The notes below the pieces were generated by a model that was given only the letters and a program-made list of their open reading frames with translations, was not told the DNA's origin and searched no databases. A stretch of 64,000 nt of DNA, from assembly GCF_049801095.1 (NCBI RefSeq), contig NZ_JBNAGH010000001.1, positions 930,001-994,000 on the forward strand, given 5' to 3'. A program made the translations under genes and the position numbers. How positions within the stretch are numbered: the stretch's first letter is position 1; each line of letters starts with the position of its first letter. The DNA is from Dinoroseobacter sp049801095 (GTDB lineage: Bacteria > Pseudomonadota > Alphaproteobacteria > Rhodobacterales > Rhodobacteraceae). Shown here piece after piece: positions 1-8,888 of this stretch.

Positions 1-491
1 GCGATGTTGTTGTTGCCCCGCCAATCCGTGGCCCGCTCCGCATAGAGGAACTGGTCCATAAAATACCCGCCACGCTCGGCGGCCAGAGCGGTGGCCGCAT
101 CATGCATCTCGGGTGCGCTTTCGACGAAATGGCATTGCCCGCCATAGCGGGTGATCTCGGCGATCTTGCTGGGCGCGGTCTTGCGCGGCATCACGGCGAT
201 GAAGGGCAGGTCCAGCATCTTCGCGAAATAGGCCTCAGACACCGCCGTACTTCCCGAAGACGCCTCGATCACCGGACGGTCCGGCGCGAGCTTGCCGTTG
301 CAGAGCGCATAGAGAAAGAGCGACCGCGCCAGCCGATGCTTCAGGCTGCCCGTGGGATGAGTGCTCTCATCCTTGAGGTAGATGTCCACATCACGCAAAC
401 CGGGCAGTTCCAGCTTGAAGAGATGGGTATCGGCGGAGCGCTGGAAGTCCGCCTCGATCTTGCGGACGGCCTCATGCACCCAAACGCTCAT
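1..491 (-). CDS. PLP-dependent cysteine synthase family protein (partial, C-terminus beyond window)
   Basis: The 163 visible N-terminal residues read as a fold-type II PLP enzyme of the cysteine synthase/cystathionine beta-synthase group. The stretch DESTHPTGSLKHR (about residues 41-53) carries the probable PLP lysine (K51), and EASSGSTAVSEA is the substrate or phosphate loop. The family makes cysteine from O-acetylserine or related substrates in the cytoplasm; the exact substrate cannot be told from half a protein. The ATG at 491 lies 4 nt downstream of the panC stop, so the gene probably ends the hisS-hisZ-hisG-panC operon. The reading frame is open to the window edge. Confidence 0.85.
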   Translation of the reverse strand, partial: MSVWVHEAVRKIEADFQRSADTHLFKLELPGLRDVDIYLKDESTHPTGSLKHRLARSLFLYALCNGKLAPDRPVIEASSGSTAVSEAYFAKMLDLPFIAVMPRKTAPSKIAEITRYGGQCHFVESAPEMHDAATALAAERGGYFMDQFLYAERATDWRGNNNI

Positions 492-495
492 CGGG

Positions 496-1341
496 TTATC
501 TCACGGCCACATTGTCGATCAAACGGGCACCGCCGAGCTTCGCGGCGACAAACACGCGGGCGCTGCCCGGTTTGGGCGTCTCGACAATCTGCAGCGTCGT
601 GGCGTCCCGGCATTCGAGGTAATCCACCGTCTTGAACCCGAGCGCCAGCACGTCCTTGGCCGCCGTATAGCAGACCCCTGAGGCGCCATGCCCATGGGCA
701 ATGCGTGCCGCCGCGTTGCGCAGGATCTTGTGCATGCCCGGCGCGATCGCGCGCTCTTCCTCGGTAAGGTAGGCGTTGCGCGAGCTGAGCGCGAGCCCAT
801 CCTCGGCGCGCACCGTGGGAATGCCGACCACCTCCGTGGGGAAGTTCAGATCCCGCGCCATCTGTCGCACGACAGCGAGCTGCTGCCAGTCCTTCTGGCC
901 GAAATAGGCGCGATCCGCCTGGCCGAGATTGAAGAGCTTGGTGACCACCTGTGTCACGCCATCGAAATGCCCCGGGCGCGTCTGCCCGCAGAGCATATCC
1001 GTCAGCCCGCCGACCTTGACCGTCGTGCTGAACCCCTCGGGGTACATCACGTCGCGCGTGGGCGAGAAGACCACGTCCACCCCCGCCTCGCGCAGCATCT
1101 GCAGATCCGCATCGAACGTGTCGGGATAGGCGTCCAGATCCTCATTCGCGCCGAACTGGGTCGGGTTCACGAAGATCGTCACGATCACCTTGGCGCATTC
1201 CTCACGCGCCGCCGCGACCAGCGCCATATGCCCCGCATGGAGCGCACCCATGGTCGGCACCAGCCCCACGCTCTCGCCCGCGCGGCGCCACATCCCCTGC
1301 AGCATGCGCAGGGAGGCCACATCCCGGATCACGTCAGTCAT
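496..1341 (-). CDS. panC: Pantoate--beta-alanine ligase
   Basis: PanC condenses pantoate with beta-alanine using ATP, the last step of pantothenate synthesis. The ATP-binding PTMGALHAGH motif is at about residues 29-38, followed by FVNPTQF, GQKDWQQL and LSSRNAYL, all typical of the family. The length of 281 aa is normal. The ATG at 1341 (MTDVIRD) was chosen over one 12 nt upstream; it overlaps the hisG stop by 8 nt, which suggests translational coupling. panB, the partner pathway gene, is not adjacent here: it lies near 20.2-21.0 kb. Confidence 0.95.
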   Translation of the reverse strand: MTDVIRDVASLRMLQGMWRRAGESVGLVPTMGALHAGHMALVAAAREECAKVIVTIFVNPTQFGANEDLDAYPDTFDADLQMLREAGVDVVFSPTRDVMYPEGFSTTVKVGGLTDMLCGQTRPGHFDGVTQVVTKLFNLGQADRAYFGQKDWQQLAVVRQMARDLNFPTEVVGIPTVRAEDGLALSSRNAYLTEEERAIAPGMHKILRNAAARIAHGHGASGVCYTAAKDVLALGFKTVDYLECRDATTLQIVETPKPGSARVFVAAKLGGARLIDNVAVR

Positions 1342-2056
1342 GGAACACTCCATCCGTCACGTCGTCCCGCCCGAGCGCTGCGCCCAACGCCTGTAGCGCC
1401 GCGCGCTCCGCCGCGCCCCAAGGGGCCATGCGCGAGGCGAACAGGGTCGCTTGAGAGCGCAGCACGGGCTCACCCTTCAGGATCTTAAGGTGATTGGCGC
1501 GCAAAGTCTCGCCGGTCGAGGTGATGTCCGCGATCGCCTCGGCGGTCAGGTTGGCCACCGTGCCCTCAGTCGCCCCCTGGCTGTCCACCAGTTGGTAATC
1601 CGCGACGCCATGGCCGCTCAGATGCGCATGGACAAGCCGGTGATACTTGGTGGCGATGCGCAGGCGGAAGCCGTGATTGGCCCGGAACTGCGCGGCCACC
1701 GCGTCCAAATCATCGAGGGTTTCCACATCGACCCAGCAGCGCGGCACCGCAAGGATCAGATCCGCGTGGCCAAAGCCCAGAGCCTCGAGGCTGCGCACCT
1801 GGCGCATCCAATCGGGCAGCTTCTCCTGCACGAGATCCGTGCCCGTGACACCGAGATGGATCCGCCCGGCGGCCAGCTCGCGCGGGATCTCCCCCGCCGA
1901 GAGCAACACCAGAGACACCCCGTCGAGCCCGTCCACCGCGCCTGCGTATTCCCGCTCCGAGCCGGTGCGGCGCAGGGTGACACCATGCTTGCCGAACCAG
2001 TCGAAGGTCTTTTCCATCAGCCGCCCCTTGGACGGCACGCCAAGCTTCAGGGTCAT
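1334..2056 (-). CDS. hisG: ATP phosphoribosyltransferase, catalytic subunit (short form)
   Basis: HisG catalyses the first step of histidine synthesis, joining ATP and PRPP. At 240 aa it is the short form, which lacks the C-terminal regulatory domain and works as a hetero-octamer with HisZ. The N-terminal LGVPSKGRLMEKT and the central GVTGTDLV are characteristic. The gene overlaps hisZ by 4 nt (ATGA) upstream and panC downstream, consistent with one polycistronic transcript from hisS. Confidence 0.95.
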   Translation of the reverse strand: MTLKLGVPSKGRLMEKTFDWFGKHGVTLRRTGSEREYAGAVDGLDGVSLVLLSAGEIPRELAAGRIHLGVTGTDLVQEKLPDWMRQVRSLEALGFGHADLILAVPRCWVDVETLDDLDAVAAQFRANHGFRLRIATKYHRLVHAHLSGHGVADYQLVDSQGATEGTVANLTAEAIADITSTGETLRANHLKILKGEPVLRSQATLFASRMAPWGAAERAALQALGAALGRDDVTDGVFHD

Positions 2057-3159
2057 CGCTGGGCCTCCTCAAGCGCGGCGACGAGGCCGGGGCGGATCAC
2101 CCCGCCTACCGCGGGGATCGCCCGGCCTTGCCCCAGCACAGTGGTCAGCGCATCGTAGCGCCCGCCCGAGGCCACCGGTGCCATATGGGGACGCGATCGC
2201 GAGAAGATGCCAAAGACGAACCCGTCATAGTATTCCAGCGAAGCGCGCCCATAGGTCCCGTCGAATTCCAGCAGCGCCGGATCCTCGCCACGGGTGGCCA
2301 GCGCCTCAAGCCGGGCCTCCATCTGGTCGAGCGCCGGGGTCAGGGTCGGCAGATCCACCGCGAGATCCCGCAACCGCTCCAGCGCGTTGGGCGCGCTTTC
2401 GCGCAAGCGCGAAATATCCTCAAGAACCGAGACCTCCGCCGCCGGGATCGGGGCCGTGTCCTGATCCGCGCGCAGCCGGTCGATGCGGGCAGTGATCTCT
2501 TCCGGGCTGCGCCGCCCCATATCCGGACCGTTGGCGGCAAGCACCGCCGCGACGCCCTTCTCGGCAACCTCCGCCACCAGCGCGGCGCGCCCCTCGGGTT
2601 CGGGCAATTGCCCGCCAAACCGGCTCAGAAGCGCGCGAAACCTGCGCGGGCGCCAGATATGGCGCAGCAGCGCGGCCCGACGCTCGGGCGTGGTGGTCAG
2701 TCCGGCAATGGCAGCGCGCAGAATGCCGATATCGCCAATCACAGCCCGGGTCGGCAGATGGGCCAGCTGCGCCCGCAGCAGGGCAAAAACCTCCGCATCC
2801 GCAGCCGCCGGGTCCTGGCCGTCAAACACCTCATAGCCCGCCTGCAGGAACTCGCGCGGGCGTTCGACCCCCGCCGCCTGCTTGCGGAAGACCTCGCCCA
2901 TATAGGCGTAGCGCGCGGGCTCGGCCCCCTCGCTCATATGCATCTGCACGACCGGCACCGTGAAATCCGGGCGCAGCATCTGCTCGCCCCGCACCGCATC
3001 GGCGGTGACATAGGCCCGGTGCCGGATCGTCTCGCCATAGAGGTCGAGCAACGTCTCCGCAGGCTGCAGGATATCCGCGTCAACGGGGGCCGCCCCCGCA
3101 TCCAGAAACGCAGAGAAAAGGCGCGCGCCCACCGCCCGATCCGCTTGGGAAATTGTCAT
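2053..3159 (-). CDS. hisZ: ATP phosphoribosyltransferase regulatory subunit
   Basis: HisZ is a catalytically inactive histidyl-tRNA synthetase paralogue that gives short-form HisG its activity and histidine feedback inhibition. The sequence has class II synthetase-like stretches (RPDFTVPVVQMH, EFLQAGYEVFDG, YDGFVFGIF, ASGGRYDAL). Chosen start: the ATG at 3159 (MTISQAD), 4 nt after the hisS stop; a GTG at 3174 would give an 11-nt overlap with hisS instead. Adjacent HisG is the short form, which fits this assignment. Confidence 0.93.
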   Translation of the reverse strand: MTISQADRAVGARLFSAFLDAGAAPVDADILQPAETLLDLYGETIRHRAYVTADAVRGEQMLRPDFTVPVVQMHMSEGAEPARYAYMGEVFRKQAAGVERPREFLQAGYEVFDGQDPAAADAEVFALLRAQLAHLPTRAVIGDIGILRAAIAGLTTTPERRAALLRHIWRPRRFRALLSRFGGQLPEPEGRAALVAEVAEKGVAAVLAANGPDMGRRSPEEITARIDRLRADQDTAPIPAAEVSVLEDISRLRESAPNALERLRDLAVDLPTLTPALDQMEARLEALATRGEDPALLEFDGTYGRASLEYYDGFVFGIFSRSRPHMAPVASGGRYDALTTVLGQGRAIPAVGGVIRPGLVAALEEAQR

Positions 3160-3163
3160 CGCG

Positions 3164-4657
3164 TCAGGCCCCACGCCCCAGGATTGCCTGCACCTCGGCC
3201 ACCAGATCGGTCACGGCAACCTCGCGCTGCGCGGGCTGGGATTTCCATTCATCGAGGCTGGCACTCGCGGCGATCTGCGCCCCCAGCACCAGATCCTTGA
3301 TCTGGACCACGCCGCGCGCGGCCTCGTCCGAGCCCTGGATCACCGCCACGGGGGCGCCGCGTTTATCCGCGTATTTCAACTGATTGCCGAAGTTTTTGGG
3401 GTTGCCGAGATAGAGCTCGGCCCGGATGCCTGCCTCGCGCAACGTACCAACCATTGTCTGATAGTCGGCGATGCGATCACGATCCATCACCGTGACAATC
3501 ACGGGCCCCGGGGCTGCGGCCTGCGCCTTGCCCTTGGCCCGCAAGGCTGCGAGCAGCCGGTCTACCCCGATGGACACCCCAGTCGCAGGCACTGCCTGCC
3601 CGGTGAAGCGCTTGACCAGATCGTCATAGCGCCCGCCCCCGGCCACGGAGCCGAACTGCACCGTCTGGCCCTTTTCGTTCTGCACGTCGAAGGTCAGCTC
3701 CGCCTCGAAGACCGGACCTGTGTAATAGCCCAGACCGCGCACGACGCTCGGGTCGATCTCGATCCGGTCCGCACCATAGCCCTGCGCCTCCGTCAGGGCA
3801 GCGATGGTCTCAAGCTCGGCCACGCCCTCGGCCCCGGCCTTGGACCCACCGACAAGCTCGCCCAGAGCGGCACAGGTTGCCACCCCGGTCTCGCGCTTGG
3901 CGTCCATGAAGGCCATGACCCGCGCGGCCTGCTCATCGCTGAGCCCGGCCCCATCGGTAAAGTCTCCGCTCTCATCCTTGCGCCCGGCCCCGAGCAGAGC
4001 GCGCACGCCTTCGGTGCCCAGCCGGTCGAGCTTGTCGATGGCCCGCAGGACGATCCCCCGCTCGGAAGCGAACTTCTCGGGATCAGACGGATCGAGCACG
4101 CCCGCCGCCTCCATCACGCCGTTGAGCACTTTGCGATTGTTGACCCGCACGATGTAGTCGCCGCGCGGAATGCCCACCGCCTCGAGCGCGGTCGCAAGCA
4201 TGGCGCAAACCTCGGCATCGGCCGCGACACTGGGCGCGCCCACGGTATCCGCATCGCATTGATAAAACTGCCGGAACCGCCCTGGACCCGGCTTTTCATT
4301 GCGCCAGACCGGCCCCATTGCATAGCGGCGATAGGGGCTCGGCAGATCGTTGCGGTATTGCGCGGCCACCCGGGCCAGCGGCGCCGTGAGATCATAGCGC
4401 AACGCGAGCCAGTCGCTCTCCTCCTCTTGCCAGGCAAAAACCCCCTCATTGGGGCGGTCTACATCCGGCAGGAACTTTCCCAGCGCCTCGACCGTCTCGA
4501 CAGCGGAGGTTTCCAAAGGATCAAACCCATAGAGATGATACACCTCGGCAATGCGGTCGAGCATGGCCTTGCGTTCGGTCACCTCAGCGCCGAAATAGTC
4601 GCGAAAGCCCTTCGGCGTTTGTGCCTTGGGGCGGGGTGTTTTCTTGGGCTTGGCCAT
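3164..4657 (-). CDS. hisS: Histidine--tRNA ligase
   Basis: HisS charges tRNA-His. The class II motifs are visible: motif 2 region RRYAMGPVWRNEKPGPGRFRQF, the histidine loop GLGYYTGPVFE, and motif 3 GGGRYDDL with GVSIGVDRLL, followed by the C-terminal anticodon-binding domain. The length of 497 aa is in the range of alphaproteobacterial HisS. It heads the minus-strand operon hisS-hisZ-hisG-panC. A GGAG sequence lies just upstream of the ATG at 4657. Its start region faces the divergent slyX gene about 94 bp away. Confidence 0.96.
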   Translation of the reverse strand: MAKPKKTPRPKAQTPKGFRDYFGAEVTERKAMLDRIAEVYHLYGFDPLETSAVETVEALGKFLPDVDRPNEGVFAWQEEESDWLALRYDLTAPLARVAAQYRNDLPSPYRRYAMGPVWRNEKPGPGRFRQFYQCDADTVGAPSVAADAEVCAMLATALEAVGIPRGDYIVRVNNRKVLNGVMEAAGVLDPSDPEKFASERGIVLRAIDKLDRLGTEGVRALLGAGRKDESGDFTDGAGLSDEQAARVMAFMDAKRETGVATCAALGELVGGSKAGAEGVAELETIAALTEAQGYGADRIEIDPSVVRGLGYYTGPVFEAELTFDVQNEKGQTVQFGSVAGGGRYDDLVKRFTGQAVPATGVSIGVDRLLAALRAKGKAQAAAPGPVIVTVMDRDRIADYQTMVGTLREAGIRAELYLGNPKNFGNQLKYADKRGAPVAVIQGSDEAARGVVQIKDLVLGAQIAASASLDEWKSQPAQREVAVTDLVAEVQAILGRGA

Positions 4658-4751
4658 CGAATGGCTCCATTGGGTCTGGTGCGCCCGCGTTTAGCGGAGC
4701 AAAGGCACAGGAGCAAGACAAGGGGCCCGGACAAGCGTGTGGAGCGGAAAG

Positions 4752-4961
4752 ATGTCTCAGGCAGCAATCGACCGGTTGGAAGAGAAACTGGCCTATCAGG
4801 AAAAGACCATCGACGAGTTGTCGGAGGTGATCGCCGCCCAGGCCCGCCAGATTGATCTGATCGAGGCGCGCCTGCGCCGCCTGATGGAGCGCGAAGCCAC
4901 TCGCGAAGCCGAAGGTACCGGCGGCGTGATCCTCGGTGACGAACGCCCGCCCCACTACTAA
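4752..4961 (+). CDS. slyX: SlyX family protein
   Basis: A 69-residue protein predicted to be almost entirely coiled coil (LEEKLAYQEKTIDELSEVI onward), ending with the PPHY tail typical of SlyX. The molecular role of SlyX is not established. The ATG at 4752 (MSQAAID) follows a GGAAAG ribosome-binding site; an in-frame ATG 15 nt upstream is less likely. It is transcribed divergently from hisS and convergently with dnaE, from which it is separated by an inverted pair of palindromic repeats. Confidence 0.85.
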   Translation: MSQAAIDRLEEKLAYQEKTIDELSEVIAAQARQIDLIEARLRRLMEREATREAEGTGGVILGDERPPHY

Positions 4962-5066
4962 CACCAAAGACAAGAATACCCCGCCGCATCGGCGAGGTAT
5001 CCCTTAAGTCACGGCCATCGGCGTCCCCGCCTGTACCGTAGTCAGACGGTGCCGCGATTCTGGTTT

Positions 5067-5096
5067 CTTAAGTCTTAAAATATCCCCGCCGGAGGC
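5067..5096 (+). repeat. Dispersed palindromic repeat, copy 1
   Basis: CTTAAGTCTTAAAATATCCC followed by CGCCGGAGGC. It is one of five near-identical 30-nt units in the window and forms the left arm of a 107-bp inverted pair with copy 2. Confidence 0.85.
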
Positions 5097-5143
5097 ACTG
5101 GCTGCAGGCCAGTTGGCCCGAGCAAAGCTCGGGCGGATTTTGG
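5097..5143. repeat. Two hairpins between inverted repeat copies 1 and 2
   Basis: The spacer holds two perfect short palindromes: ACTGGC/GCCAGT around a 5-nt loop, then CCCGAGC/GCTCGGG around AAA. With the outer 30-nt arms the unit can fold as a multi-stem structure between the convergent genes slyX and dnaE, and may act as a bidirectional terminator or mRNA 3'-end stabiliser (inference). Confidence 0.7.
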
Positions 5144-5173
5144 GCCTCCGGCGGGGATATTTAGGGACTTAAG
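5144..5173 (-). repeat. Dispersed palindromic repeat, copy 2
   Basis: GCCTCCGGCGGGGATATTTA then GGGACTTAAG, the reverse orientation of copy 1, ending 13 bp from the dnaE stop codon. Confidence 0.85.
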
Positions 5174-5186
5174 ACCGCCAATTGGC

Positions 5187-8100
5187 TCAAAGCTCTTCGA
5201 CCATGGCCACACCGGACAGGCTCTTGAGCGCGCCCTTGATCTGTGGGTTGACGGGTAGGGTCTCGCCGAGCAGCACATCCACCTCGCCCGGAAGGTCCGG
5301 ATCGACCAGGGCCAGGGTGATCGGGCCTCGGGTTCGGATGCTGGGATCATCCGCCATTCGCCCAAGCAGGCCCGCGATATTGGGCACCGCCTCGTCATCA
5401 TCCACGAAGATCCGCAGCCCCATCATCCCCTTGGCATCGGACACCGCATCATCAATGGGCGCAGCGGACCGGCAGAGCAGCTTCAGCTGGTCCGCCTCCA
5501 GGGTCGCCTCGACGGTGAGTACCACGTTTTTGCCCGTCTCCAGGTGGGGGCGCGCGGTCTCCAACGTATCGGAGAAGACCGTCACCTCATAGAGCCCCGT
5601 GGGATCCGAGGCCTGCACGAAGGCGAACCGGTTGCCGCGCGCGGATTTGCGTTCCTGCCGTCCGGCGACGGTGCCCGCGATCTTGGCGACGGCAGCCCCG
5701 CGATCCATCTGCTGGGTCAGTGCCTCCAGCGTGACGACGCCCTTGCGTTTCAAAGCGCCCATATAGTCGTCGAGCGGATGGCCCGAGAGGTAGAAGCCCA
5801 CGGCTTTGTGCTCTTCGGCGAGCCGTTCGGCGGGCAGCCAGTCGTCGCAGGGCAGGATGCGCGGTTCCGGCAGATCCTCGCCCGCCTCGCCAAAGAGCGA
5901 GACCTGTGCCGAGGCGCGCTGCTCGAAGATGGCGGCGGAGTACGCCACCAGCCCATCCAGGCTCTGGAAGACCCGCCGCCGGTTGTTATCGAGTTGGTCA
6001 AAAGCCCCGGCCCGGGCGAGCATCTCCAACGGGCGCTTGCCGACCCGTTTCAGATCCACGCGGCGCGCAAGATCAAAAAGCGTGACGAAGGGTTTGTCGC
6101 CGCGCCCGGCCACCACCAGCTCCATCGCGTCGGCGCCCACATTCTTCAGCGCGCCAAGCCCATAGACCAGCTTGCCCTCGGTCACCGAGAAGGTCGCGAG
6201 CGAGCGGTTCACGCAAGGCGGCACGATCTCCAGATCAAGCCCGCGCCGCACCTCCTCGGCATAGACGGCGAGCTTGTCGGTCAGGTGGATATCGCAGTTC
6301 ATGACCCCGGCCATGAACTCCACCGGGTGGTTTGCCTTAAGCCAGGCGGTCTGGTAGCTCACCACCGCATAGGCGGCGGCGTGGGATTTGTTGAAGCCGT
6401 AATTGGCGAACTTGTCGAGAAGGTTCCAAACCTCCAGCGCCTTGTCCTTGTCGACGCCGTTTTCCTTGGCACCGGCGAGGAACTTCGGGCGCTCGGCGTC
6501 CATCGCCTCCTGGATCTTCTTGCCCATGGCGCGGCGCAGCATGTCGGCCCCGCCGAGCGTGTAGCCCGCCATCTCCTGGGCGATCTGCATCACCTGTTCC
6601 TGATAGACGATGATACCTTGGGTCTCGTCGAGGATGTGATCCACCGTGGGATGCAACAGCTCCCGCTCGCTGAGCTTGTTCTTCACCTCGCAGAATTTCG
6701 GGATGTTCTCCATCGGGCCCGGACGATAGAGCGCCACGAGCGCGATGATATCCTCGATGCAGTCGGGCTTCATCCGCCGCAGGGCGTCCATCATGCCCGT
6801 ACTTTCCACCTGGAACACGGCGACGGTTTTGGCGGCGGCATAGAGCTTGTAAGACGCCTCATCATCCAGCGGGATCGCGTTGATGTCGTTCTCGGTGCCC
6901 GGTTTCGGCGCATAGAGCTCGGTCCCGTCGGCAGCGATATGCAGGTCGCGTCCGCTGGCGAGGATCAGGTCCACCGCGTTCTGGATCACGGTCAGGGTTT
7001 TCAGCCCGAGGAAGTCGAACTTCACGAGCCCGGCCTGCTCCACCCATTTCATGTTGAACTGGGTCGCCGGCATGTCCGAGCGCGGATCCTGATAGAGCGG
7101 CACCAGCGCGTCCAGCGGACGGTCCCCGATCACGACACCGGCAGCGTGGGTCGAGGCGTTCCGCAAAAGCCCCTCGACCTGCATTCCGTATTTCAGGAGC
7201 CGGTCCACGACCTCCTCGGCCTTGGCCTCCTCGCGCAGACGCGGCTCATCGGCCAGCGCCTTCTCGATCGAGACGGGCTTCACGCCTTCCACCGGGATCA
7301 TCTTGCTCAGCCGGTCCACCTGCCCATAGGGCATTTGCAGCACCCGGCCCACATCGCGCACGGCCGCCTTGGACAGGAGCGCACCGAAGGTGATGATCTG
7401 GCCCACCTTGTCGCGCCCGTATTTCTCTTGCACGTAGCGGATCACCTCCTCCCGGCGATCCATGCAGAAATCGATGTCGAAATCCGGCATCGAGATCCGT
7501 TCCGGGTTCAGGAACCGCTCGAACAGCAGCGAATAGCGCAGCGGGTCGAGATCCGTGATCGTTAGAGCATAGGCCACAAGCGAGCCCGCTCCGGACCCCC
7601 TGCCCGGCCCCACGGGGATGTTGTGATCCTTGGACCACTGGATGAAATCCGCAACGATCAGAAAATAGCCAGGGAAGCCCATTCCCTCGATGATGCCCAG
7701 CTCGAAATCGAGCCGCTTCTCGTATTCCTCCACCGAGGTCGCATGGGGGATGACCTCCAGCCGCTTGGCCAGCCCCTCCTTGGCCATCCGGCGCAGCTCG
7801 GCCACCTCGTCATCGGCGAATTTCGGCAGGATCGGGTCGCGTTTATAGGCCTTGAAGGCGCAGCGCTGCGCGATCTCCACCGTGTTCTCGATCGCCTCGG
7901 GCAGGTCCGCAAAAAGCGTGACCATCTCTGTCTGGGTCTTGAAATAGTGCTGATCGGTCAGGCGACGGCGATCGGCCTGCTGGTCTACATAGGCGCCCTC
8001 GGCTATGCAGATCAGCGCATCATGGGCCTCGTACATGCCCTCATTCGGGAAGTAGACATCATTGGTCGCCACCAGCGGCAAGTCCATCGCATAGGCCAGC

Positions 8101-8675
8101 CCGACCATCCCGGGCTCGGTCTCGACGCAGACCGGGTCGCCCGGATGGCGCTGCAGCTCCACATAAAGCCGATCCGCGAAGGCCGCCTTGAGCCGCGCCA
8201 TCAACGCTTCGGCCTTGGGGGTTTGGCCCGCCGATAGGAGCCGCCCGACCGGGCCGCGCGGCCCGCCGGTCAGGCAAATCAGGTCGCGGCTGTACTGCTC
8301 CAGCTCCGCCAAGGTGACCTGCGGCAGCTGCCCGCCCTTGTCCACATAGAGGCAGGAGTTGAGCTTCATCAGGTTCTCATACCCCGCCTCGCTCTGCGCC
8401 AGCAGCACGAGCGGCGCCGGGGCCCGCGGGCGCTCTCCGGGCTCGGCAGGATCATATTCGAGATCCACCTGGCAGCCGATGATCGGCTGAATCCCCGCCT
8501 TGGCCATGCCTTCCGAGAACTCCAGCGCCGCGAACATGTTGTTCGTATCCGTCAGGGCGATCGCGGGCATGCCCGCCTTGGCCGTCAGATCCGGCAGTTT
8601 CTTGAGCCGCATCGCCCCTTCGAGGAGCGAGTATTCGGTGTGAACGCGCAGATGGATGAATCGGGGATCAAGCAT
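5187..8675 (-). CDS. dnaE: DNA polymerase III subunit alpha
   Basis: Replicative polymerase catalytic subunit, 1162 aa, the usual length for alphaproteobacterial DnaE1. The N-terminal PHP domain begins at FIHLRVHTEYSLLEGA. The family-C palm has VGPGRGSGAGS (about 356-366) and the catalytic aspartates in MPDFDIDFCMDRR (about 396-408). Helix-hairpin-helix, OB-fold (tRNA anticodon-like) and C-terminal beta-clamp/tau binding regions follow. The ATG at 8675 is the only good start. The downstream side abuts the inverted repeat pair; the upstream side is divergent from the J-domain gene. Confidence 0.97.
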   Translation of the reverse strand: MLDPRFIHLRVHTEYSLLEGAMRLKKLPDLTAKAGMPAIALTDTNNMFAALEFSEGMAKAGIQPIIGCQVDLEYDPAEPGERPRAPAPLVLLAQSEAGYENLMKLNSCLYVDKGGQLPQVTLAELEQYSRDLICLTGGPRGPVGRLLSAGQTPKAEALMARLKAAFADRLYVELQRHPGDPVCVETEPGMVGLAYAMDLPLVATNDVYFPNEGMYEAHDALICIAEGAYVDQQADRRRLTDQHYFKTQTEMVTLFADLPEAIENTVEIAQRCAFKAYKRDPILPKFADDEVAELRRMAKEGLAKRLEVIPHATSVEEYEKRLDFELGIIEGMGFPGYFLIVADFIQWSKDHNIPVGPGRGSGAGSLVAYALTITDLDPLRYSLLFERFLNPERISMPDFDIDFCMDRREEVIRYVQEKYGRDKVGQIITFGALLSKAAVRDVGRVLQMPYGQVDRLSKMIPVEGVKPVSIEKALADEPRLREEAKAEEVVDRLLKYGMQVEGLLRNASTHAAGVVIGDRPLDALVPLYQDPRSDMPATQFNMKWVEQAGLVKFDFLGLKTLTVIQNAVDLILASGRDLHIAADGTELYAPKPGTENDINAIPLDDEASYKLYAAAKTVAVFQVESTGMMDALRRMKPDCIEDIIALVALYRPGPMENIPKFCEVKNKLSERELLHPTVDHILDETQGIIVYQEQVMQIAQEMAGYTLGGADMLRRAMGKKIQEAMDAERPKFLAGAKENGVDKDKALEVWNLLDKFANYGFNKSHAAAYAVVSYQTAWLKANHPVEFMAGVMNCDIHLTDKLAVYAEEVRRGLDLEIVPPCVNRSLATFSVTEGKLVYGLGALKNVGADAMELVVAGRGDKPFVTLFDLARRVDLKRVGKRPLEMLARAGAFDQLDNNRRRVFQSLDGLVAYSAAIFEQRASAQVSLFGEAGEDLPEPRILPCDDWLPAERLAEEHKAVGFYLSGHPLDDYMGALKRKGVVTLEALTQQMDRGAAVAKIAGTVAGRQERKSARGNRFAFVQASDPTGLYEVTVFSDTLETARPHLETGKNVVLTVEATLEADQLKLLCRSAAPIDDAVSDAKGMMGLRIFVDDDEAVPNIAGLLGRMADDPSIRTRGPITLALVDPDLPGEVDVLLGETLPVNPQIKGALKSLSGVAMVEEL

Positions 8676-8888
8676 AATGAAAAGTTAGCGCAACTTATTG
8701 CGGGCGGAAAGCGCCAGACCACCGGATCTTGTGGATAACAAAGCGTAAATACGCGCGTCGTGCATTAACCGTCGGGCAAGAAATGACTGCCCGTGCAGGC
8801 CTCTAGCATTTAGTGTGCATTTTAGACGCTTTTGACCCGAACTTGCATCAAAGCTTCGAACAAACGCAAAGAACCGGATGGACACGAC

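Noticed and set aside
4998..5010. An extra CTTAAGTC at 5003 as another copy of the dispersed repeat
   Set aside because: Only 8 nt match; the ATATCCCC and GCCGGAGGC parts are missing.
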